DNA from: Firmicutes bacterium TM09-10
Lineage (GTDB): Bacteria; Bacillota; Clostridia; Lachnospirales; Lachnospiraceae
DNA length: 9,060 nucleotides
Reading direction: 5' to 3'
NCBI GenBank assembly: GCA_003481005.1
Contig: QUKC01000041.1
Location: 1-9,060, forward strand
The notes under the pieces are model-generated. The model saw only the letters and a program-made list of their open reading frames with translations, ran no database searches and was not told the DNA's origin. The translations under genes and the position numbers were made by a program. Positions 1 to 5,834 of this stretch are shown here, piece after piece (positions within the stretch are counted from its first letter, which is position 1; the number at the start of each line of letters is the position of its first letter).

Positions 1-61
1 ATCCACCGGAAAAATTACATGGAGACTCCTAATTTCTACATAGTGTTGAGAAAAAGGAAAA

Positions 62-78
62 ATTGGTATAAAACCAAT
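62..78. promoter_or_regulatory. Inverted repeat upstream of agrB (candidate operator/promoter)
   Basis: ATTGGT (62-67) and ACCAAT (73-78) form a perfect 6-bp inverted repeat around ATAAA. The centre contains a TATAAA-like hexamer (67-72), and a TTGAGA hexamer lies at 46-51. The 15-base spacing between them is short for a sigma-A promoter, so promoter assignment is weak. It sits about 30 bases before the agrB start, where a regulator site would be expected. The first 60 bases of the window hold no identifiable gene end. Confidence 0.3.
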
Positions 79-106
79 ATAGTTTGTTGAAGTATGAGGT
101 GTATAA

Positions 107-658
107 ATGGAACAATTATCAATAAAAATAGCAAACATTTTATTAAGAAATAAGTATATAGAAGAAGCAATGTATAGTGTGTATCAATATGGAATACAGA
201 TGGCTTTTGAGGTGGGATGTTCTTTCATAATGAGTATTATCATATGTTGTGCGTGTGGACAAATGATAGATGGAATCATTTTTTTTGGAGTATTTATACC
301 ATTAAGGTCATACTTGGGTGGATTTCATATGAATAGCTATTGGGCTTGCTTTATTTGTTCGAGTACAGTATTGGTAGGAATATTATTGTTGGTAAGGTTT
401 TGCAATCCGAATCCAATTGTATCATGGATAATGTTGATTTTTTCCGTAGTAATAATAGTTTGGAAAGCAAAAAAAGCAAGTGAAGTGGATGAGGAAGGTC
501 AACACTATTATCCTAGAATATGTATTATTGTAGTTGGAATTTTGTTTGTCAGTATTATTTTGTTTGCAATAAGTAAATTTTCACTATTATTTTTAATTGC
601 ATGTACAAATGTACTTGTGGTAATATCAAAATTCCTCGAAAAGAGACAAGAAGAATAA
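107..658 (+). CDS. agrB: AgrB-like autoinducer-peptide processing membrane protease
   Basis: Membrane cysteine endopeptidase of the accessory gene regulator (AgrB) family, which trims the AgrD precursor and forms the thiolactone/lactone autoinducer peptide. The 183-aa length is normal for the family. The diagnostic core is visible: an R-SYLGGFH motif followed by Cys, giving His74 and Cys81 seven residues apart, the same spacing as the catalytic His77/Cys84 pair of the Staphylococcus protein. About six hydrophobic segments are seen (roughly residues 33-50, 55-68, 82-97, 105-120, 138-155, 157-174). A GAGGT ribosome binding site (96-100) lies 6 bases before the ATG. No agrD, agrC or agrA is recognisable in the window, so it is an orphan here; the substrate may be encoded outside the window or be lost. 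A strong terminator follows at 722-762. The protein looks intact, and family assignment is confident from the motif; activity is inferred. Confidence 0.9.
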   Translation: MEQLSIKIANILLRNKYIEEAMYSVYQYGIQMAFEVGCSFIMSIIICCACGQMIDGIIFFGVFIPLRSYLGGFHMNSYWACFICSSTVLVGILLLVRFCNPNPIVSWIMLIFSVVIIVWKAKKASEVDEEGQHYYPRICIIVVGILFVSIILFAISKFSLLFLIACTNVLVVISKFLEKRQEE

Positions 659-693
659 TGAAATTTGTTCAGAATATAAGAAGAAAAATGTAA
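658..693 (+). other. 11-codon stub overlapping the agrB stop (possible truncated agrD)
   Basis: An ATG at 658-660 shares one base with the agrB TAA stop, a layout typical of translationally coupled agrBD. It reads MKFVQNIRRKM and then hits TAA at 691. AgrD precursors usually begin with such a short basic amphipathic helix, but they continue to about 40-50 residues with a Cys-containing peptide and an acidic, proline-bearing tail. None of that follows in any frame before the terminator. It may be a remnant of agrD or chance; the sequence cannot distinguish these. Confidence 0.25.
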
Positions 694-721
694 AAAATAT
701 AGTGATAAAAAGAGATTACAC

Positions 722-762
722 AAAATAATCGGATGGTGGAGACATTATCCGATTATTTTTTT
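722..762 (+). terminator. Rho-independent terminator after agrB (copy 1 of a repeated hairpin)
   Basis: A 13-bp perfect stem (722-734 with 747-759) extends by four more pairs, two of them G-U, to a GAGA tetraloop (739-742). The right arm ends in an uninterrupted T run to 762. The hairpin core (727-754) is repeated with two differences at 1248-1275, and a GTAAAAA...TAGTGA stretch upstream (690-705) also recurs, in shorter form, at 1226-1238. Confidence 0.85.
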
Positions 763-1179
763 AGAAAGTTATCTGTTTGAAGAATATTGTGTGTATCAGA
801 TTCTATCCAAATATTTAGAGATTTGTAATCAATCTTCGGTGTTTATATCATTTATTAGGTCAATCATGGAGCTGTTACAGGAAAAAATTACAAGAAGAGT
901 CGTAATTTCATCAATATATGGGAAAAAACAAAAAGATTGATAATATTAGCCTAAGTTTGTTGGTGCATATTTTGTAAAGAAGTTATGCGTTAATAAAGCA
1001 GATCTAAACTGAAGAATACTATATAGAAAAATATAGCGAAACGAAGCAAGAAACATTTTTCTATAATAGATTACTTCAAAATTTTTAATAGCCTGTACGA
1101 ATGCCTTAAAAAGAGATATCAAATTATTGAAAAATAGACACTACGCATAGAAAGTTAAAAATGAAATTCAATACGAATT
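763..1179. other. AT-rich stretch without a convincing gene
   Basis: No open frame here has a plausible start and ribosome binding site. Two stretches stay open and could be decayed coding sequence. One runs from about 764 to a TGA near 940 (about 58 codons, containing LLQEKITRRVVISS). The other runs from 1008 to about 1086 (containing YYIEKYSETKQETFF). Neither resembles a family I recognise. An 11-bp inverted repeat, TATAGAAAAAT at 1022-1032 with its complement at 1055-1065, surrounds a purine-rich loop. The stretch lies between two near-identical terminators, so it may be a degraded transcription unit. Confidence 0.4.
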
Positions 1180-1221
1180 ACCGTTCAGGCTGAAAGGGGA
1201 GAAAGCTTGGGCGGTTTTTTT
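1180..1221 (+). terminator. Rho-independent terminator (GC-richer)
   Basis: The arms ACCGTTCAGGCT (1180-1191) and AGCTTGGGCGGT (1204-1215) pair over 12 bp with three G-U pairs around a 12-base purine loop. The right arm runs into a T run ending at 1221. No intact gene precedes it, so it presumably ended a transcript that has decayed, or a small RNA. Confidence 0.7.
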
Positions 1222-1247
1222 GTGGGTAAAAATAGTGAGAATATAGT

Positions 1248-1280
1248 AATCGGATGGTGTAGACACTATCCGATTTTTTT
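1248..1280 (+). terminator. Second copy of the agrB-type terminator hairpin
   Basis: The outer stem AATCGGAT (1248-1255) pairs with ATCCGATT (1268-1275). Four more pairs continue to a TAGA loop (1260-1263), and T bases follow to 1280. It differs from 727-754 at only two positions: one in the tetraloop and one that turns a G-U pair into G-C, so the fold is preserved. It lies about 30 bases after another terminator, with no gene between. Confidence 0.8.
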
Positions 1281-1327
1281 GAATAAGGCTTTCATTACTT
1301 AGATGAAGTCCTGTTGTCATATACGTG

Positions 1328-1376
1328 GTCCGCCTTTTTTGAATTTTGACAAATTACAAAATTCAAAAAAGGAGAC
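1328..1376 (+). promoter_or_regulatory. Hairpin sequestering the ribosome binding site of the sigma-like gene
   Basis: CCTTTTTTGAATTTTG (1333-1348) and its exact complement (1357-1372) form a perfect 16-bp stem around an 8-base loop. GTC (1328-1330) and GAC (1374-1376) add three outer pairs after a small internal loop. The right arm contains the A-rich and GGAG part of the ribosome binding site (1367-1374) for the ATG at 1385. If folded in the mRNA, the site would be masked, suggesting translational control. There is no T run after the right arm, so it is not a plus-strand terminator. The arms are symmetric, so a DNA-level operator is the alternative. Confidence 0.55.
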
Positions 1377-1384
1377 AGCCACAG

Positions 1385-1837
1385 ATGGCAGATAAAGAAA
1401 AATATTATATTGCAATAGAAGGACAACTTTTAGAAGTTAATAAAGAAATATATGAGGTTTATTACAAAGGAAAACGTAAGGAGCAGTATTTTGAACAAGA
1501 TCTAAAGATAGAACATACTAAGATCAATAAGGAAACAGGAGAACGAATTGTTGTTCCAAGCCGTGAGGATTCTTTTGAAAGACTGCTTGAAGCGGAAAAA
1601 CAATTTGCGGAGGATGGTAATAGTGTGGAAGATGAAGTAATTCATACTATTATGGTGGAAAAACTTCAACAAACGCTAAAAATGTTATCAGAGGAGGAAA
1701 ATACTATTATTCAAGCGTTGTTTTATGAGGACCTTAGTGAAACAGAACTTGCAAAAAGATTAGGAATTGCACGTACCACATTACAATCTAGAAAGTATAA
1801 GATTTTAGAAAAACTAAAGGAATATTTTCATTATTGA
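1385..1837 (+). CDS. Sigma-70 region 4-like helix-turn-helix regulator
   Basis: A 150-aa protein of the small sigma-factor-like group common in Clostridia mobile elements. The N-terminus (EKYYIAIEGQLLEVNKEIYEVYY, split here as residues 5-27) is typical of that group. An acidic, Lys/Glu-rich middle follows. The C-terminus (about residues 101-148) matches sigma-70 region 4: LSEEE-TIIQALFYEDLSETELAK, then the recognition helix GIARTTLQSRK and a Leu/Lys-rich end. Region 2, which binds the -10 element and core polymerase in full sigma factors, is not evident, so it may act as a DNA-binding regulator rather than a true sigma factor. An in-frame TTG at 1346 would add 13 residues, but it lies inside the hairpin and has no ribosome binding site. 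The ATG at 1385 has AGGAG 10 bases upstream and is preferred. Its targets are unknown. Confidence 0.8.
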   Translation: MADKEKYYIAIEGQLLEVNKEIYEVYYKGKRKEQYFEQDLKIEHTKINKETGERIVVPSREDSFERLLEAEKQFAEDGNSVEDEVIHTIMVEKLQQTLKMLSEEENTIIQALFYEDLSETELAKRLGIARTTLQSRKYKILEKLKEYFHY

Positions 1838-1887
1838 AATGTATTATATACTGAAAAAATTTGAAATGAGAGGATCTACCTTATTAG

Positions 1888-2208
1888 GGTGCGGGATTCA
1901 TACAGTTGACATGGAACTACGCATATATTGACTTCCAAACATATATGAAAAACAAGACTGGTGTAAACGATGCCAAAATTGTGACACCAGTGGGATATGC
2001 CACACAATATGTAGCTAATACTTATCCTTATGAATGTGCTGATTGGTTTTGGAATGTTTACAAAGATATTAATACTAAAATTGCTGGAGGGGCATCTTTG
2101 TCAGCAGCAGAAACTGTCAAAAAGGTAACAAACGAGGTAAGAGGTACTACTAGTGGATATGAAACGAGATTAACATTCTATGAAAAAGCAAAACAGATTT
2201 TTCAGTAA
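1888..2208 (+). pseudogene. C-terminal remnant of a GH19-like (chitinase/endolysin-type) hydrolase
   Basis: The frame reads GAGFIQLTWNYAY from 1888, matching the conserved G-x-G-[FY]-I-Q-L-T block of glycoside hydrolase family 19 chitinases and related peptidoglycan-cleaving lysozymes. Near the end, VTNEVRGTTSGYETR followed by FYEKA matches the family's VT..VNGGT.G...R...Y block. The N-terminal half with the catalytic glutamates is absent. An in-frame TAG (1885-1887) stops the frame immediately upstream, where homologs would continue with an aromatic and an arginine or similar residue. The ATGAGAGGATCTACC segment just before may be the preceding part in another frame, which would imply a small deletion. 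A TTG at 1906 could serve as a start but lacks a ribosome binding site. The intact protein was probably secreted or phage-derived; the fragment is unlikely to be active. Confidence 0.6.
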
Positions 2209-2235
2209 GTACCAAAATAGTAATAATATTTTTAT

Positions 2236-2283
2236 ATAAAGAGTAGGAGTAGAATTGATATAGGTTCTGCTCCTACTCTTTAT
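2236..2283 (+). terminator. Long stem-loop terminator after the hydrolase remnant
   Basis: A 19-bp stem (2236-2254 with 2265-2283, one G-U pair) encloses a 10-base loop, and the right arm ends in CTCTTTATT. The stem is long but the T tract is short, so termination may be modest. Its position 30 bases after the stop fits a terminator of the original, intact gene. Confidence 0.6.
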
Positions 2284-2318
2284 TGTGGACTTTTTCACTA
2301 TTACCTTATTTTACAATA

Positions 2319-2344
2319 GACTGAGAACTTAGTCACCTTTTTTT
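2319..2344 (+). terminator. Weak terminator-like hairpin
   Basis: GACTGA (2319-2324) pairs with TTAGTC (2329-2334), one pair being G-U, around a GAAC loop. A run of seven T bases follows after three bases (2338-2344). The stem is short, so this is tentative. A further small hairpin, GAAGA-TTGG-TCTTC, follows directly. Confidence 0.3.
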
Positions 2345-2428
2345 GAAGATTGGTCTTCTGAAATGTTTGTTTGCCCTCAGTGTTCTTATGGAACTGTTTT
2401 AGTAGATTTACAAATCCAAAATCCATAT

Positions 2429-2713
2429 TTAATTGGCTTCGAGGATTTCTTCTCCATATTCATAGATAGGGGCTTGACTCAGAAGATAGATATCAATGTT
2501 ATAAATTGTATCCGAGTTTTCATCTGGTATTCCAAACTCATAAATACAATCATCAACAGAATAGCGATATATTGTATATATTATTCGTTCGGAATATGAG
2601 TGCATTTCATAAGAATCTCCATATAACTCTACCATTTGTGAATATGTACTTCCAGGATGTATCCCCATAGTCGTACGAGCGTGTTCACTAGAACCTTCAT
2701 CAACATCAATCAT
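2429..2713 (-). pseudogene. Minus-strand fragment of a probable secreted protein
   Basis: The 94-codon frame looks like real protein sequence rather than a shadow. It contains a GIHPGSTYSQMVELYGDSYE segment, then I-YTIYRYS, DCIYEFGI and an ending NIDIY. This G-x-T/S...V/M...YG pattern with alternating beta strands resembles single alpha-beta domains found in secreted Clostridia proteins and, loosely, the SmpA/OmlA-type fold. That comparison is from memory, and the function is unknown. The first ATG (2713-2711) has no ribosome binding site, and no signal peptide or lipobox precedes it, although the frame stays open to about 2800. It is therefore probably a 5'-truncated gene whose N-terminal secretion signal is lost. 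It is the only minus-strand gene-like sequence in the window and faces the hydrolase remnant tail to tail. Confidence 0.5.
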
Positions 2714-2721
2714 GGCTGAGT

Positions 2722-2994
2722 GTGTTAATTGATGCGACTCCGCATGATAGAGCTTGTTTAATCGAAAGTGTTTCAGGAACGTGGTATTATAGAAATATTA
2801 GCGAAGCAGCAAATAGAAGTGATATTTTTTATAATCCAGTATATATTGATAGAGGGGCTGTAAATACAGAGTATGACATTGGATTTAAATATTCATCAGG
2901 AACCCAAATCTGGGCAAAAGTGGAAGCATCCGCAAAACTGGGAGAAGGTTATATTCCAACATTTTCGAGAGTGGCAATAGCAACAATTCCTTAA
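2722..2994 (+). pseudogene. Unrecognised coding fragment without a proper start
   Basis: The 90-codon frame has protein-like composition (GTWYYRNISEAANRS, then VYIDRG, YDIGFKYSSGTQIWAKVEAS and an ending FSRVAIATIP), suggesting a beta-rich, possibly secreted C-terminal domain. I do not recognise the family. The GTG at 2722 has no ribosome binding site. The frame is open back only to a TAG at 2689, across the start of the oppositely oriented fragment, so the true N-terminus appears missing. No terminator follows directly; an 8-bp inverted repeat (ATCAATAG at 2995-3002 with CTATTGAT at 3018-3025) lies just after the stop. The next 160 bases are very AT-rich with no gene seen. Confidence 0.4.
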
Positions 2995-3183
2995 ATCAAT
3001 AGATGTAATGTAAATTACTATTGATATGATGATGGAATAAAAACGAAGCAGACGAACTCCAATTGTTTTCTCTTTGGCGCAGAATTATAAGTTGTGATTA
3101 TCAATATGACAAAGGTGTGAGTATTACAATTCATTTTCTGATAAATTATTATAAAAAAATAAAATAAATAAAAATATTTCGGC

Positions 3184-3228
3184 AGACCCCTTCACTTAAC
3201 GGATAAGTAAGTGAAGGGGTCTTATTTT
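3184..3228 (+). terminator. Strong, possibly bidirectional terminator
   Basis: AGACCCCTTCACTTA (3184-3198) pairs perfectly over 15 bp with 3208-3222 around a 9-base loop. TTATTTTG follows on the plus strand, and an A-rich tract (about 3150-3178) precedes it, so it may also work on the minus strand. It marks the change from the very AT-rich left part to the higher-GC right part. Confidence 0.85.
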
Positions 3229-3567
3229 GTTTATAAATACAGCCTTCTTCGCTGTACTTTGACAATTTCATACTCGTTCATCAGGCACAGCAGTAACAGA
3301 TCGGATCACCGATAAGCACGCAGTCAGAATACGCCAGGCGGAATTATTCAATTATTCCAAGCGAATCATATCCGTGACTGTACAGCCCATGGCAGGGCGA
3401 AAATGCGATGACAACTGTTACAGACAATGATACTTCCATGAAAGTGGCCCACGAGGAGAGGGGAGAATGCACACCCACGTTTGAGAAAGAATGTGGGGCG
3501 GCTTCTATGATGCCTGCCAGCCAAGCAGGATACCTGATGGATTTTAAAGAGAATTTATTCTCAATAT
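3229..3567. other. Higher-GC, hairpin-rich block with no convincing gene
   Basis: Composition is clearly richer in GC than both flanks. Small inverted repeats follow one another: ATCGG/CCGAT (3300-3304, 3309-3313), the palindrome CTGTACAG (3378-3385), GCCC/GGGC (3385-3388, 3395-3398), CCCAC/GTGGG (3474-3478, 3493-3497), CCTGC/GCAGG (3513-3517, 3525-3529) and GAGAA/TTCTC (3549-3553, 3558-3562). Two perfect 8-base direct repeats, AATTATTC, lie at 3342-3357. A TTGACA (3259-3264) has no matching -10 box. An open frame without a start runs from 3263 to 3430 and overlaps the small frame at 3408. Candidate roles are a structured RNA, a transfer origin or a decayed gene; none can be proven here. Confidence 0.4.
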
Positions 3568-3569
3568 AA
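3408..3569 (+). CDS. Possible small hypothetical protein (53 aa)
   Basis: The frame starts MTTVTDNDTSMKVAHEERGE and ends LMDFKENLFSI. It is hydrophilic and acidic in its first half, with two Cys residues (21 and 29) and no membrane segment. The upstream bases (GGGCGAAAATGCG) give only a poor ribosome binding site. I do not recognise it. Its composition matches the surrounding higher-GC block rather than the AT-rich genes to the left, and it overlaps several inverted repeats. It could be a remnant of an element gene or chance. Confidence 0.25.
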   Translation: MTTVTDNDTSMKVAHEERGECTPTFEKECGAASMMPASQAGYLMDFKENLFSI

Positions 3570-3664
3570 AGCAGTAGAAACTATGGGCTGGAGAATCATT
3601 ATTTTGTAAATCAAAACTCAGACGACATCCTTCCAGCCCATCCTTGTACTGCTTTAGAGCAGTA
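3568..3664 (+). promoter_or_regulatory. Large leader stem-loop with a competing alternative hairpin
   Basis: AAAGCAGTA (3568-3576) can pair with TACTGCTTT (3647-3655). Within it, ATGGGCTGGA (3583-3592) pairs perfectly with TCCAGCCCAT (3632-3641), making one long arm. TACTGCT (3647-3653) can instead pair with AGCAGTA (3658-3664) around TTAG. The two folds are mutually exclusive, as in attenuators or riboswitch-like leaders. Neither is followed by a T run, so any effect would be on translation or RNA stability. It ends 29 bases before the helicase start codon. Confidence 0.45.
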
Positions 3665-3692
3665 AATGAATTTGAACATAGGAGACGAAAAG

Positions 3693-5684
3693 ATGGCGAA
3701 GAAAGCAGAAGAATTATTGTGTTACATTTTTGAAGAAATATTACCGGAACATGGCATGAGCTTACGAGAAAATCAGAAAGAATTGTCATTGGAAATGCTC
3801 CGGGCATTGATAGAGAATAAACTTGCCCTGTGTGAGGCAGAGGTGGGAACAGGAAAGACTCACGCTTATATCCTGGCACTGACGATCTATAACTTATATG
3901 CGAAAACAAAGGCATCGGCAGTCATATCCACTTCGACGATCGCTTTGCAGAAGGCATTGACAGAAGAATACATACCACAGATTTCTAACATCCTATTGGA
4001 ACATAAGATTATAGAAAAACCATTGACCTTTGTGATTCGCAAAGGAAAAAAGCATTATGTCTGTGATACAAGATTAAGGACCTATGAATCATCCATTAAA
4101 AATCTGGACAGAGAGCTGGATCAGAAGTTACTTATTGAATTAAAACGACTGACAGGCGAAAATGAAAATTTATTGGATTTGGATAACGCAATTCTGACAC
4201 CTTATGTAAAAGGAAGAATTAACGTATTGCAGTGTAGAGAATCCTGTCCATATGCAGTGTTGTGCCGCTTTATGAATTTTAAGAAGAAATGTATGTTAAG
4301 CGGCATAGATTTCCAGATTACAAATCATAACTTCATATTGGCAGATCTGATAGGCAGAAAGCAGGGAAGAAAACCACTGTTTCCTGCCTATCATGCAATC
4401 GTGCTGGATGAATCACATAAGCTGGTGGATGCAGCGAGACAGATGTACAGCACATTTTTAGAAGAACAGGAACTGGAAAGACTGCTGGCACTTGCCAATG
4501 GGAATCGTGTCATGGGAGTACGGAGCATGGAACGTCTGGAGCAGTTAAGCAGTCATATTTTAAAGAATAGCGAACTGCTCTTTGAAAGACTTGGATATGG
4601 CCTTTCAGGTAACCATACCAGAGAGGGGAGCAGAGAAAGTTTTACGGTTGGCTTGATAGAGCAGATTTATATTAAGAACATCATTTATGGATTAGAACAA
4701 ATGGCACTACTTTGCAAAGAAGATGGTGGAAATCGCACCAGAAATGTACAGCGAGGATGTCAGAACCTAATAGATAAATATAACATATTTCTGAACAGCA
4801 ATTATTTTATCTGCTGGATGGAGAAAAGAGAAAATGGCAGACTTGCCATGTGTGTAATACCTATGGAATTGGAACGTATTTTATATGAAGATATCTGGAA
4901 CCGGGCAATTCCTTCTATATTAACATCCGGTACAATGTCAGTCCGTGGAGATTTTACACATTTTAGAAGAAATACAGGAATTAACTTTGCACCAGATAGA
5001 AGAATCATGGAAACCAGTAAGGAATCGCCATTTGATTACAAGAATCATGGCATGTTATACATACCAGAACGTATGCCGTTTCCAAATATCCGGGATGGAA
5101 AATACATGGAAATCTTAATGGAAGAGATAAAGAAGATTATAAATGCTACGCATGGACATACCCTGATCTTGTTTACTTCCTATTGGCTGATGGAGAGAGT
5201 GTTTTATGGATTGAAAGAAGAAATCAGTGGGTATCCATTATTTATGATGGGAAAAGGCAGACTGGATGTAATCAGTAATTTCCGAAAAAGTGGAAATGGT
5301 GTACTTTTCGCAAGTGACAGTGCAGGAGAAGGAATTGATCTGGCAGGAGATATTCTTTCCAGCTTAATTGTTGTCAAACTGCCATTTCCGGTACCTGATC
5401 CAGTTATGGAGTATCAGAGCAGACAGTATGATGATTTTGAACTCTATAAGCAGGACATCATTATTCCGGCAATGCTGATTAAGCTTCGTCAATGGATGGG
5501 AAGAGGAATCCGGAGAGAAAGTGACAGTGCAGTATTCACAATTTTAGACAGCAGAGCATCTCTTTGTGGAAAATACCGTGAAGAAATATTGAACGCATTA
5601 CCATCTATGCCGGTAACGGACAGGTTGGTGGATGTGGCAGACTTTATTATAAGGAAGAAAGCGGATAGTTATTTTGAGGAATAG
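3693..5684 (+). CDS. DinG/Rad3-like superfamily 2 DNA helicase
   Basis: An ATP-dependent helicase of the XPD/DinG type, 663 aa. Motif I is AEVGTGKT (GTGKT at residues 52-56). Motif II is a DESH variant of DEAH (239-242). A Rad3-type ITNHNF follows the cysteine region. TSGTM is at about 411-415, SAGEGIDLAGD at about 543-553 (motif V) and QWMGRGIRR at 600-608 (motif VI). Between motifs I and II, Cys124, Cys181, Cys185 and Cys191 have the spacing expected of the 4Fe-4S cluster in E. coli DinG and XPD; Cys200 is extra. There is no N-terminal exonuclease domain such as B. subtilis DinG carries. The ATG at 3693 has AGGAG 8 bases upstream; an in-frame ATG at 3666 lacks one and lies next to the leader hairpin. 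It heads a tight cluster (13- and 14-base gaps) with the next two small genes. A role in mobile-element replication or transfer is inferred from context. Confidence 0.88.
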   Translation: MAKKAEELLCYIFEEILPEHGMSLRENQKELSLEMLRALIENKLALCEAEVGTGKTHAYILALTIYNLYAKTKASAVISTSTIALQKALTEEYIPQISNILLEHKIIEKPLTFVIRKGKKHYVCDTRLRTYESSIKNLDRELDQKLLIELKRLTGENENLLDLDNAILTPYVKGRINVLQCRESCPYAVLCRFMNFKKKCMLSGIDFQITNHNFILADLIGRKQGRKPLFPAYHAIVLDESHKLVDAARQMYSTFLEEQELERLLALANGNRVMGVRSMERLEQLSSHILKNSELLFERLGYGLSGNHTREGSRESFTVGLIEQIYIKNIIYGLEQMALLCKEDGGNRTRNVQRGCQNLIDKYNIFLNSNYFICWMEKRENGRLAMCVIPMELERILYEDIWNRAIPSILTSGTMSVRGDFTHFRRNTGINFAPDRRIMETSKESPFDYKNHGMLYIPERMPFPNIRDGKYMEILMEEIKKIINATHGHTLILFTSYWLMERVFYGLKEEISGYPLFMMGKGRLDVISNFRKSGNGVLFASDSAGEGIDLAGDILSSLIVVKLPFPVPDPVMEYQSRQYDDFELYKQDIIIPAMLIKLRQWMGRGIRRESDSAVFTILDSRASLCGKYREEILNALPSMPVTDRLVDVADFIIRKKADSYFEE

Positions 5685-5697
5685 GGGTAGTAATTAT

Positions 5698-5820
5698 ATG
5701 AAGATAGTATGGATCGTGGCAGGAATTCTAATCGGAATCCTGCTGTTGTTATTTCTGCTTGCCTGTATCGGAATTGTGGGTGCAGGACTGGAGATGGAAA
5801 CATGGGAAAGAGATAGATAG
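5698..5820 (+). CDS. 40-aa single-span membrane microprotein
   Basis: It reads MKIVWIVAGILIGI, then a run of Leu/Phe/Ala/Cys and IGIVGAGLEME, ending TWERDR. Residues 3-30 are one hydrophobic segment with a Gly-x3-Gly-like face, and the C-terminal ten residues are charged. A membrane anchor with a short polar tail is expected, rather than a cleaved signal peptide. AGGGG (5683-5687) overlaps the helicase stop and lies 10 bases before the ATG, so translation is probably coupled. It is shorter than most gene callers accept. The clean ribosome binding site, tight spacing and codon use similar to the neighbours support it. Function is unknown; context suggests an accessory peptide of the mobile element. 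Confidence 0.65.
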   Translation: MKIVWIVAGILIGILLLLFLLACIGIVGAGLEMETWERDR

Positions 5821-5834
5821 AGGGGAAATATAAA

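Noticed and set aside
1..60. Possible 3' end of an upstream gene
   Set aside because: Stops occur in all three plus frames within the first 90 bases, and the short readable tails match nothing recognisable.
508..723. Minus-strand frame over the 3' end of agrB
   Set aside because: It is antisense to a confidently assigned gene, is AT-driven in composition, and its start lies in the terminator flank.
1346..1384. TTG start extending the sigma-like protein by 13 residues, also readable as a TTGACA -35 box
   Set aside because: It sits in the left arm of the hairpin, has no ribosome binding site, and no -10 box lies 16-18 bases downstream.
2363..2599. Plus-strand frame of 78 codons
   Set aside because: It overlaps the minus-strand fragment at 2429-2713, whose translation looks far more protein-like. 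It has no ribosome binding site.
3342..3357. Tandem AATTATTC pair considered as iterons or a CRISPR-like repeat
   Set aside because: Only two 8-base copies with no spacer are present, which is too little to call an origin or array.
3544..3915. Minus-strand open frame of 123 codons over the helicase leader
   Set aside because: It covers the helicase Walker A coding region and the leader stem-loop. Its composition reads as a shadow, with no recognisable domain.
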